Assembly (NCBI GenBank): GCA_019421345.1
Contig: JAHZFL010000031.1
Coordinates: 2,894-14,229 of the forward strand
From: Roseburia sp.
Lineage (GTDB): Bacteria > Bacillota > Clostridia > Lachnospirales > Lachnospiraceae
Reading direction: 5' to 3'
Length of the DNA: 11,336 bases
Shown: one piece after another, positions 1 through 5,937 of the stretch
Layout: each line of letters opens with the position of its first letter
Numbering within the stretch: position 1 is the first letter of the stretch
Position numbers and translations under genes: made by a program
The notes under the pieces: generated by a model
The model's database searches: none
Told to the model about the DNA's origin: nothing
The model's input: only the letters and a program-made list of their open reading frames with translations

Positions 1-123
1 CGAGATGGAGCGAAGCGGAATCGAGCTTGCACTGCGGCTGTGCAATAAGCAAAAGTGTGCGGAAAGAGGTGCCTGTGGTGAGCGTGCGCTGCACATGGCG
101 GCAGACAAAAATTCAGACAGTAA
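1..123. other. window edge, upstream of the two-component operon
   Basis: No gene can be assigned here. Two plus-strand frames stay open from the window edge: one to a stop near 163 and one to a stop near 178, both running past the response-regulator start. Either could be the end of an upstream gene, but neither translation shows a recognisable motif. I see no clear promoter or terminator, so the two-component genes may be co-transcribed with something to the left. Confidence 0.3.
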
Positions 124-135
124 ATGGAGAGCGCA

Positions 136-843
136 ATGGAACAGTACAACATACTAATCGTAGAGGATGACAAGGAAATCAGGGACGGCATTGAAATTTT
201 TTTGAAAAGTCAGAATTACAACGTGTTTAAAGCTGCGGACGGCATTGAGGGTTTGCAAATCATCGACCGGGAGGAAATACATCTGGCGATCGTCGACATT
301 ATGATGCCGCGTATGGACGGCGTGACTATGACGATGAAGCTTAGGGAGCGCTATGAATTTCCGGTGATCATGCTTTCTGCAAAATCGGAGGAGACAGACA
401 AGGTCATCGGTTTAAACATCGGCGCGGACGATTATGTGACGAAGCCGTTTACCCCGCTGGAACTGATGGCGCGCGTCAATTCGCAGTTGCGGCGTTATAC
501 AAAATTTTTAAATAAGAGCGGCGTTGAGATGAAAAACGACCGCATGCATGTGATCGGCGGACTGGAATTAAATGAGGATACGGTGGAGGTCTTTGTGGAC
601 GGTAAGCCGGTGAAAATGACGCCGATCGAATTTAAGATACTGGCGCTTTTGATCCGCACGCCGGGAAGGGTTTATGCGGCGGAGGAAATTTACGAGCGCG
701 TATGGAACGAGAAAGCGATCAATACAGATACTATTATGGTACATGTCAGAAACATTCGGGATAAGATTGAAATCAACCCGAAAGAACCAAAATATTTAAA
801 GGTGGTGTGGGGCGTTGGCTATAAAATTGAAAAACAACCGTAA
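136..843 (+). CDS. OmpR-family response regulator (VanR/PhoP-like)
   Basis: A DNA-binding transcriptional regulator, activated by phosphotransfer from its partner kinase. The receiver domain covers about residues 4-118. It has the acidic pair D11-D12, phospho-acceptor D54 in VDIMMPRMDG, switch residue S81 and conserved K103 in the YVTKPF motif. A winged-helix Trans_reg_C domain fills about residues 145-233, with the typical ending VWGVGYKIE. At 235 residues the length is normal for the family. I chose ATG 136 rather than the in-frame ATG 124, because GGAGAG at 126-131 sits just upstream of 136 while 124 has no ribosome binding site. The end overlaps the downstream kinase by 29 bases, so the two are one operon and probably translationally coupled. 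All phosphorylation residues are present. The target genes cannot be read from the sequence. The family assignment is secure; the signal is unknown. Confidence 0.95.
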   Translation: MEQYNILIVEDDKEIRDGIEIFLKSQNYNVFKAADGIEGLQIIDREEIHLAIVDIMMPRMDGVTMTMKLRERYEFPVIMLSAKSEETDKVIGLNIGADDYVTKPFTPLELMARVNSQLRRYTKFLNKSGVEMKNDRMHVIGGLELNEDTVEVFVDGKPVKMTPIEFKILALLIRTPGRVYAAEEIYERVWNEKAINTDTIMVHVRNIRDKIEINPKEPKYLKVVWGVGYKIEKQP

Positions 844-3064
844 AACAAGAATTACATTATCACTCATCGGGATTCTTGCAGTGACGATCATTTCCATGTG
901 TTTTTTTTCGATGATCGGTGATGAGGCGCATGAGAGACTCCGGGAGCTGTATCAGAGCGAGGAGATGCGGCAGAATGTGGATACCGGACTGTTGGAGGAT
1001 ATTTACAGAGGGTGCTATGAGCTTTATCTGGAGGCGCAGGCAAGCAGCGGGCAGACGGCGGCGGACTTCTATCTGGAAGCAGATTATCAGGGACAGAGCG
1101 ATGAAAAAGCTTCCTATGTGGAAAACATGCAGGATCGGGTTAATACGATTCTGGCAGATATTAATTTCGAATTTGAAGCCTTGCGCTCCCAGATCGATTA
1201 CTGTATCTGGCAGGAGGAAAACGAGGTCATTAAAAACACAAACAAGCCGTTGGAAAAACTGTTTACCGGCATAAGCAGCGGAACAGAAGAAGATTTGCAG
1301 GAATATTATAATGCGTATTTTCTGATGGAATTTGATGAAAATGGACGTCTGACGGTAGACCCGGTTTACACGGGAGGAACGGATGCAAGCATTTTGATCA
1401 AGACGCTTGGGCAGCAGGAACGTGAAAACATTGTGTGGGGAAGTCTTGCGGCAGAATATAGAGAAGTGGGAATTTCCTCCACCTTAAAGCATCCGTCGAA
1501 TTTCACGATTGCATTTGGAATCCCGGCGAACAGTGACTACCAACTAACAGCTGCGGATGATATTGAGAATGCGGGCTATTGGGAGATCTTGAGCGCCTAT
1601 CGCGACGCCGGGGCAGGTCTTTTGTATGCCGGAGCGCTTGCGCTGATTGCCGGGCTTGTGCTTGTTATGACGAGCGGAAAAATCTGGAGATGCGAGATCG
1701 ATCTGCACCGTCCGGGGCGCTGGTATGTGCTGGAGGCTGCCGTTATCGGTATCTTTGTGAGTCTTTCGATGGAGGAGACATTCATCCAGTCTATTTACAG
1801 CCTGACAGGGAGCGATACGGCGGCGCTTGGCAGCCTTCTGGAAAGCGGCATGGACGCTCTGCCGGGACTTTTGGATCTATTTGCCATCGGGCTTAGCGTG
1901 TTTGGGATGCTTGGCATCTGGTATCTGTCGGTTCGTTTCCTGCGTCCGGTCTTTGCACTCGGTATGCGGGAGTATGTCAGGGAATACAGCTTTCTGTACC
2001 AGATTTTTCCGTATGTGAAAAAGCATTGGAGCAAGCTAAGAGAGGAGACGGAGCATATTGATTTTAGCAATAAATCCGTAAAAACAATCGTGAAGCTTGT
2101 GATTTTAAACTTTATTGTGCTTGCTGCTATTTCCATACTGTGGTTTTTTGGAATCTTTGCGCTGGTGGTTTACTCGGTTGTGCTTTTTATTCTGCTGGAG
2201 AATTATTACCGGAAGATACAGTTTCACTATAAAGCGCTGCTGCGCGGCGTGAGCAGGATCGCAGAGGGTGATCTCGATGCGGAAATCACCGAGGACTTGG
2301 GTGTTTTTGAGCCGATCAAGGGAGAACTTGGAAAGGTGCGCACCGGATTTAAAAAGGCAGTGGAGGATGAGGTGAGGAGCCAGCGGATGAAAACAGAACT
2401 GATCACCAATGTTTCTCACGATTTAAAGACGCCGCTGACGGCGATCACCACCTATGTGGAGCTTTTGAAAAAAGAGGACATCACGGAGGAGGAACGCCGT
2501 TCCTATATTGAGATTTTAGAGAAAAAATCGCTGCGCCTAAAGGTGCTCGTGGAGGATTTGTTCGAGGTGAGCAAGGCGACGAGTAATAACATTACCATAG
2601 AAAAAATGGATGTGGATGTTGTAAATCTGTTAAAGCAGGTGAGTGTGGAGCACACGGACAAATTTGCGCAGATGGAGCTTGACGTGCGCTGGAACGTGCC
2701 CGACGAAAAGGTGATTTTGCAGTTAGATAATCAGAAAACGTACCGTATTTTTGAAAATCTTTTTGTGAATATTCAAAAATATGCGATGCCGTGCAGCCGC
2801 GTTTATATCGACGTACAGAAGGCGGACGGGTGTGCGGAAATTGTGATTCGGAATATGTCTGCGGCTGAGTTGAATGTCAGACCGGAAGAATTGACCGAGC
2901 GCTTTGTGCGGGGAGACGCGTCGAGAAATACCGAAGGCTCAGGACTTGGTCTTGCGATCGCCAAGAGCTTTACCGAGGCACAGGGCGGCACGTTCTCCGT
3001 GGATGTGGACGGAGATCTGTTTAAGGTCATTATCCGTTGGAAGATGGAAACGAAAGAAGTATAA
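815..3064 (+). CDS. polytopic sensor histidine kinase
   Basis: Membrane kinase that autophosphorylates and passes phosphate to the regulator upstream. It starts at TTG 815; AGGTGG at 800-805 supports this start. Residues 13-33 form the first membrane span, followed by a largely hydrophilic, probably extracellular domain (about 34-265). Further spans lie near 267-285, 304-319, 350-373 and 424-461 (probably two). A HAMP-like linker follows (about 476-520). The H box holds H535 in SHDLKTPLTAI, the N box has N648 and N652 (NLFVNIQKYA), and the G2 box is GSGLGL at 708-713. The usual DxGxG G1 box is replaced by IRNMS, with N680 where aspartate is expected; I recall similar Firmicute kinases with this change. 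At 749 residues it is long for the class, because of the extracellular domain plus the extra helices. The sensed ligand is unknown. Two-component partnership with the upstream gene is certain from the overlap. Confidence 0.93.
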   Translation: MAIKLKNNRKTRITLSLIGILAVTIISMCFFSMIGDEAHERLRELYQSEEMRQNVDTGLLEDIYRGCYELYLEAQASSGQTAADFYLEADYQGQSDEKASYVENMQDRVNTILADINFEFEALRSQIDYCIWQEENEVIKNTNKPLEKLFTGISSGTEEDLQEYYNAYFLMEFDENGRLTVDPVYTGGTDASILIKTLGQQERENIVWGSLAAEYREVGISSTLKHPSNFTIAFGIPANSDYQLTAADDIENAGYWEILSAYRDAGAGLLYAGALALIAGLVLVMTSGKIWRCEIDLHRPGRWYVLEAAVIGIFVSLSMEETFIQSIYSLTGSDTAALGSLLESGMDALPGLLDLFAIGLSVFGMLGIWYLSVRFLRPVFALGMREYVREYSFLYQIFPYVKKHWSKLREETEHIDFSNKSVKTIVKLVILNFIVLAAISILWFFGIFALVVYSVVLFILLENYYRKIQFHYKALLRGVSRIAEGDLDAEITEDLGVFEPIKGELGKVRTGFKKAVEDEVRSQRMKTELITNVSHDLKTPLTAITTYVELLKKEDITEEERRSYIEILEKKSLRLKVLVEDLFEVSKATSNNITIEKMDVDVVNLLKQVSVEHTDKFAQMELDVRWNVPDEKVILQLDNQKTYRIFENLFVNIQKYAMPCSRVYIDVQKADGCAEIVIRNMSAAELNVRPEELTERFVRGDASRNTEGSGLGLAIAKSFTEAQGGTFSVDVDGDLFKVIIRWKMETKEV

Positions 3065-3073
3065 AAGGTTCAT

Positions 3074-3103
3074 CTGGCAGATTCCCTGCTGCTGTGGTAT
3101 ACT
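3074..3103 (+). promoter_or_regulatory. candidate sigma-A promoter for the S1-domain gene
   Basis: The -10 element TATACT lies at 3098-3103 with an extended TG motif just before it (TGGTATACT). A weak -35-like CTGGCA lies at 3074-3079, 18 bases upstream. Transcription would begin near 3110, before the hairpin at 3124-3155, which would put that hairpin in the 5' leader of the S1-domain gene. Confidence 0.5.
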
Positions 3104-3123
3104 GACCAGAGAACGGCTGAAAA

Positions 3124-3155
3124 GACAATGCCGCAGGATTCCTGCGGCATTTGTC
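3124..3155 (+). promoter_or_regulatory. strong leader/intergenic hairpin
   Basis: ATGCCGCAGG, a three-base ATT loop and CCTGCGGCAT form a perfect ten-pair stem. Flanking GACA and TGTC extend it to about 14 pairs with a single T bulge. There is no U-run after the 3' arm (TGTCAAAATGG), so it is a poor classical terminator. It lies between the kinase stop and the S1-gene ribosome binding site, and downstream of a candidate promoter. It could be a 3'-end processing or stabilising structure for the kinase mRNA, or a leader element of the S1 gene. Confidence 0.6.
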
Positions 3156-3190
3156 AAAATGGCAGCAAAAAAATACGGAGGTGTCTGCAT

Positions 3191-4108
3191 ATGGAAACAA
3201 TGGATGATTACAAGGAGGAGCTGGAGGCATCCTTCCGCCGCATGAAAGAGGGCGATAGGATTTCGGGAACGGTCATTGATGTGAGCGAGGAGGAAGTGAC
3301 GCTGGATTTAAAGTATTACGCACAGGGAATCATCAAGGTCGGGGATTTCAGCAGCGATCCTGATTTTGACATCGCCAAGGAGGTTCATCCGGGCGATGTG
3401 ATCGAGGCGACCGTACTTAAGACGGACGACGGAAATGGGAATATCCTGCTGTCGCGCAAGGAGGCGGCAGATGCGCTTGCATGGGATAAGGTAAAAGAGC
3501 TGATGGAGCAGAAGACGACGGTGACTGTTCGCATAAAGGAGAGCGTTCCAAGTGGTGTGGTCGCGTATTTAGAGGGCATTCGTGCATTTATTCCGGCATC
3601 GCAGATTGCGGCGTCCTATGTTGAGGAGACGGAGGCATGGATCGGAAAAGAGATTCCGGTGCGCGTCATCACTGTGGATGAGGCAAAGGAAAAGCTGGTG
3701 CTCTCCGGCAAGGTGGTTGCAAGAGAGGCGGAGCAGGAGGAGAGAAATCATAAGATTTCGATGCTTGTGCCGGGAACAGTGCTTGAGGGAACGGTGGAAA
3801 CGCTGATGCCATACGGTGCGTTTGTAAGTCTCGGCGACGGTTTGAGCGGTCTCGTTCATATTTCCCAGATCTGCGAACGGAGAATCGGAAAACCGTCCGA
3901 GGTGCTTAAGGTGGGACAGAAGGTCAAGGCAAAGGTTCTAAATACCAATGATAATAAGATCAGCCTTTCCATGAAAGCGTTGGAGGAGGAGATGATCGAT
4001 ACGGAGGGAGCGGCAGATTTGGCGGCTTACACCAACACGGAACAGACCGGAACAAGTCTTGGGGCGCTTCTTGCGGGGCTTAAAATTGATGAATCGCAGA
4101 GCGGCTGA
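3191..4108 (+). CDS. S1 RNA-binding domain protein (three S1 repeats, ribosomal S1-like)
   Basis: A 305-residue cytoplasmic protein built from three S1 (OB-fold) RNA-binding repeats at about residues 18-88, 103-170 and 187-255. The third is the most canonical (GAFVSL, then GLSGLVHISQI and VGQKVKAKVL). Proteins of this build in Clostridia are commonly annotated as 30S ribosomal protein S1 or S1 homologues that help mRNA bind the ribosome. This one is shorter than the four- to six-repeat S1 proteins. ATG 3191 is chosen because GGAGGTG at 3178-3184 sits six bases upstream. An in-frame ATG at 3128 lies inside the hairpin stem and has no ribosome binding site. The gene has its own candidate promoter and leader hairpin and is the last intact gene before the decayed island. 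The domain call is firm; whether it works on ribosomes or as another RNA-binding factor is not. Confidence 0.9.
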   Translation: METMDDYKEELEASFRRMKEGDRISGTVIDVSEEEVTLDLKYYAQGIIKVGDFSSDPDFDIAKEVHPGDVIEATVLKTDDGNGNILLSRKEAADALAWDKVKELMEQKTTVTVRIKESVPSGVVAYLEGIRAFIPASQIAASYVEETEAWIGKEIPVRVITVDEAKEKLVLSGKVVAREAEQEERNHKISMLVPGTVLEGTVETLMPYGAFVSLGDGLSGLVHISQICERRIGKPSEVLKVGQKVKAKVLNTNDNKISLSMKALEEEMIDTEGAADLAAYTNTEQTGTSLGALLAGLKIDESQSG

Positions 4109-4115
4109 TAATTTT

Positions 4116-4239
4116 ATGTTGCATATGAAAATCGATACCGGATTTCAGCTTCAGGAAAAATTGGATGAGGGGGAGCGGGCTGCGGGAGAAAAATGGCTTG
4201 TTGTCAGCGGATGAAGTGGAGGATGTTTTAGGTTTATAG
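4116..4239 (+). pseudogene. frameshifted antitoxin-tail-like remnant
   Basis: From ATG 4116 one frame reads MLHMKIDTGFQLQEKLDEGE and continues to a stop at 4209-4211. The overlapping frame from 4192 continues the same kind of sequence as LLSADEVEDVLGL and stops at 4237-4239. Joined by one frameshift near 4195-4203, the product resembles the C-terminal tail of small type II antitoxins, which often end in an acidic helix followed by a SxxEVxxxLG motif. That resemblance is from memory and weak. No complete DNA-binding domain and no intact toxin gene adjoin it. I infer a truncated remnant; it could also be random open sequence. Confidence 0.25.
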
Positions 4240-4365
4240 TATGGAAAAACTGGAACTCGCAAGGAACGGAATGATTTTTCAAAATCAAGAGTAAATAAAC
4301 AGCTTTTAGGATTTGATATAGAAAATGGGATTATAAACAAAAATCGAAAGTTGTTGAATTGGTAA
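4240..4365 (+). pseudogene. unidentified open coding fragment
   Basis: Immediately after the stop at 4237-4239, in the same frame, 41 codons stay open with protein-like composition. They include RNDFSKSRVNKQLLGFD and NGIINKNRKLLNW and end at TAA 4363-4365. There is no plausible start codon or ribosome binding site, so this looks like the 3' end of a gene whose 5' part is gone. I do not recognise the family. The charged, lysine/asparagine-rich ending and the DUF4303 pseudogene nearby make a lost toxin C-terminus possible, but that is inference. Confidence 0.25.
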
Positions 4366-4400
4366 AATTCCCAAATATATCAAGGGAGAAACAGAGATTT

Positions 4401-4595
4401 ATGAAAAACAGAAAAGCATATGCCATTATTTGTTGGATAGTATCAGTTATGGGTTTTTTAGCTGCACTTTTGATAAGTGAAGGAAAAATGGAAAATTTAA
4501 CAAAACAAGTAATCTTTTTATTGGCAATGGGGATGGTTTGGTTGATTTTAGGAGCAGTACATTGGGGAAAGGGCAGCAATAAAAAACCAAATTGA
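4401..4595 (+). CDS. small two-span membrane protein, unknown function
   Basis: A 64-residue protein starting MKNRKAYAIICWIVSVMGF. Residues about 5-25 and 32-52 are strongly hydrophobic and separated by a short charged loop (SEGKMENLTKQ), then a basic tail (GKGSNKKPN) follows. This predicts a hairpin in the membrane with both ends on the same side. ATG 4401 is preferred over an in-frame TTG at 4359; AAGGGAG at 4382-4388 is a rather distant ribosome binding site (12 bases). The AT-rich composition matches the rest of the island and differs from the S1-domain gene upstream. I do not recognise a family. Small two-span proteins near toxin-type remnants are sometimes immunity proteins, but nothing here proves that. 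Confidence 0.5.
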   Translation: MKNRKAYAIICWIVSVMGFLAALLISEGKMENLTKQVIFLLAMGMVWLILGAVHWGKGSNKKPN

Positions 4596-4630
4596 GAGTT
4601 TTAATAATTCCAAACTTAGCTTTGTTCTAA

Positions 4631-4741
4631 ATGGAGCTTCCAGGCAGAAGTACTCAGAGGAATATTTTGTCGGCTGCTGATGGATTGCACACACATCTCG
4701 GAAAGAAGTTGGGCTATGTAACCCTGGAAGTTAAGGAATAG
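4631..4741 (+). pseudogene. short unidentified coding fragment
   Basis: A 36-codon frame beginning MELPGRSTQRNILSAADGLH and ending GKKLGYVTLEVKE at TAG 4739-4741. The translation looks protein-like rather than random. There is no clear ribosome binding site before ATG 4631, so it is probably the residual 3' end of a lost gene. Its stop overlaps the ribosome binding site of the next small gene. I do not recognise the family. Confidence 0.25.
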
Positions 4742-4754
4742 AGAGGTGAGTGAA

Positions 4755-4988
4755 ATGAAGAAATACCAAAAATTTAATGCTATCCTAAATTTCATAATAA
4801 GTACTTTGGCAGGTGTTTTTATAGCAGGAGGTATTTATAAATATTGGGATTATAAGACACATCCTGATTTATATGCGGTATCATCTGCCCCATGGTATAC
4901 AGATATCCAAATCTTTGGAGTAATAGCTGCAAGCGTTGTAGTAGTTGCTATGATCTTGAAAATAATCATACGAATAAAGGTAAAATAG
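4755..4988 (+). CDS. small two-span membrane protein, unknown function
   Basis: A 77-residue protein starting MKKYQKFNAILNFIISTLAG. Hydrophobic spans lie at about residues 9-28 and 49-71. They are joined by a loop with several aromatic residues (YKYWDYKTHPDLY, then APWYTD), and a short basic tail (IIIRIKVK) follows. ATG 4755 is chosen because AGAGGTGAG at 4742-4750 is just upstream; GTG 4746 lies inside that ribosome binding site. I have an impression of similar small proteins in Clostridia but cannot give a family name or function. It is one of the few undamaged frames in the island and lies just before the DUF4303 pseudogene, so it may have belonged to the same cargo. Confidence 0.6.
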   Translation: MKKYQKFNAILNFIISTLAGVFIAGGIYKYWDYKTHPDLYAVSSAPWYTDIQIFGVIAASVVVVAMILKIIIRIKVK

Positions 4989-5053
4989 AGAGATCGGCTA
5001 AATTCCAGTAATGTTGAGAGACAAATTGGAAGTCGTAGGAAGATGAAGTGAAT

Positions 5054-5577
5054 ATGGAAAATACAGTAATGAGCTTGTTGCGGCTTTTGTAATGGCTTTA
5101 AATAATTCTTTTTCTTCTTTAGAGAAAACTTATGATGAACACTTCTATTACTATGCTTTTATATTTGATGAAGGGTTGCAACCTTATATTTCGGCATGGT
5201 CTTATGAAGCGTTGGAAAAGTCAATAATTAATAATAAAATAACTGATGAAGATAAGGGCTGGTGGAAATGGGATTATTCTGATTCTCCCTATGATGTATA
5301 TGGATATGACGAGTTTTTTGTGAAATAAAAGAATTGCTTGATGAAAGAAAAAAGGGTTATCCATTGATGAACTTTATGGTGACGAATGGAAGAGGCAATG
5401 AAAAAACTTGACCAAAATGGCTTTTTCGGTACAGGTGCTCAGAGGGAGAATGTGCTTATCAATGTAGAAATAGCGCCGCCAGATGGAACTGAATATGGTA
5501 GTGCATTACGCTTAAACCCCAGATCTTCTTTGTTATTCGAATATTTAAAATATTGTGAGTGCCCCCAGAGTGATTGA
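5054..5577 (+). pseudogene. DUF4303-family pseudogene with four frame changes
   Basis: Five consecutive reading-frame segments together give a DUF4303-like protein. (a) ATG 5054 begins M-E-K in the A-run 5058-5061. (b) 5062-5325 gives YSNELVAAFVMALNNSFSS, then YYYAFIFDEG and ISAWSYEALEKS up to DEFFVK. (c) 5325-5366 gives IKELLDERKKGYPL. (d) 5366-5392 gives DELYGDEWK. (e) 5386-5577 gives MEEAMKKLDQNGFFGTG, then INVEIAPPDGTEY and ALRLNP. The pieces follow the order of an intact family member. Each step moves the frame the same way, consistent with single-base losses, and the last may be a larger loss between copies of GAATGGAA. AGGAAG at 5037-5042 precedes ATG 5054. The family has no proven biochemical function that I know; members are often found in toxin-immunity-like neighbourhoods. 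It is surely non-functional as read. Confidence 0.8.
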
Positions 5578-5702
5578 ATTTCCGTAAACAACTTCCAATT
5601 ATCGAACAGATAGAAAGCGAAGCCGCATGAGTCAATGGCAAGCGAAGGGACGGCACCAATCACCCGTATCCCCCCCCCTCTGTTTTTTTCTGGTCGTTGA
5701 TC
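5578..5702 (+). other. intergenic scar, possible mobile-element remnant
   Basis: No complete gene. A short open stretch ends at TGA 5628-5630 and reads RKQLPIIEQIESEAA, which looks like the last residues of a lost protein. It is followed by a run of nine C (5660-5668) and a run of seven T (5673-5679) shortly before a strong terminator. The change in character at about 5575-5580, directly after the DUF4303 pseudogene, looks like a junction between unrelated segments. Assignment to a mobile element is inference. Confidence 0.3.
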
Positions 5703-5737
5703 AAGGGGCGGCAGCAAAAGTACTGCCGCCCCTTTTT
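5703..5737 (+). terminator. strong rho-independent terminator
   Basis: AAGGGGCGGCAG pairs perfectly with CTGCCGCCCCTT around the eight-base loop CAAAAGTA, and the 3' arm runs into a five-T stretch (5733-5737). It is oriented for plus-strand transcription. The minus strand lacks a T-run, so it does not serve asnA. No intact gene feeds it, which makes it an orphan left over from a lost transcription unit. Confidence 0.9.
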
Positions 5738-5762
5738 CATAATCTAAGAAGCGGGAGATTCC

Positions 5763-5905
5763 ATGACGGAATATGAATCCTATGTGCCCTTGCTGCGGCG
5801 CCTGCCCGAAGCGCGGAGCAGATGCAGGAGGAAATATTTTTGTATGAATTCCGGTAGCGGATGCAGAAAGAAATCGGGCGGCAACCGCCAGAAAGTATAC
5901 TAATG
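5763..5905 (+). pseudogene. decayed small ORF, possibly from a mobile element
   Basis: GGGAG at 5753-5757 is a good ribosome binding site for ATG 5763, which reads MTEYESYVPLLRRLPE. The same frame then degenerates into arginine/cysteine-rich sequence and stops at 5901-5903. In another frame from 5816 the sequence EQMQEEIFLYEFR, an in-frame TAG (5855-5857) and RMQKEIGRQPPES continue a believable helical protein. I therefore read one gene with a frameshift near 5812-5816 and a nonsense codon. The second frame runs on toward the 3' end of asnA without a clear end. It resembles small helical ORFs of conjugative elements only by impression. Confidence 0.4.
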
Positions 5906-5937
5906 AAAGAAATTACTTCAACAGCGAGGCTGCCTTT

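Noticed and set aside
918..1274. Open frame overlapping the kinase gene in another frame
   Set aside because: Arginine/tryptophan-rich translation typical of an alternative-frame shadow; the kinase frame explains the region.
3128..3190. Upstream in-frame start for the S1-domain protein
   Set aside because: The ATG lies in the stem of a strong hairpin without a ribosome binding site, while ATG 3191 has GGAGGTG six bases upstream and matches the expected N-terminus.
5439..5717. 92-codon minus-strand frame opposite the DUF4303 pseudogene
   Set aside because: It runs antisense to clear family motifs and spans the C9 tract and terminator; its translation has no recognisable motif.
5877..5889. 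GGCGG/CCGCC stem as an asnA terminator
   Set aside because: Only five pairs, and the sequence after it on the minus strand (CGATTTCTTTCTG) is not a clean T-run.
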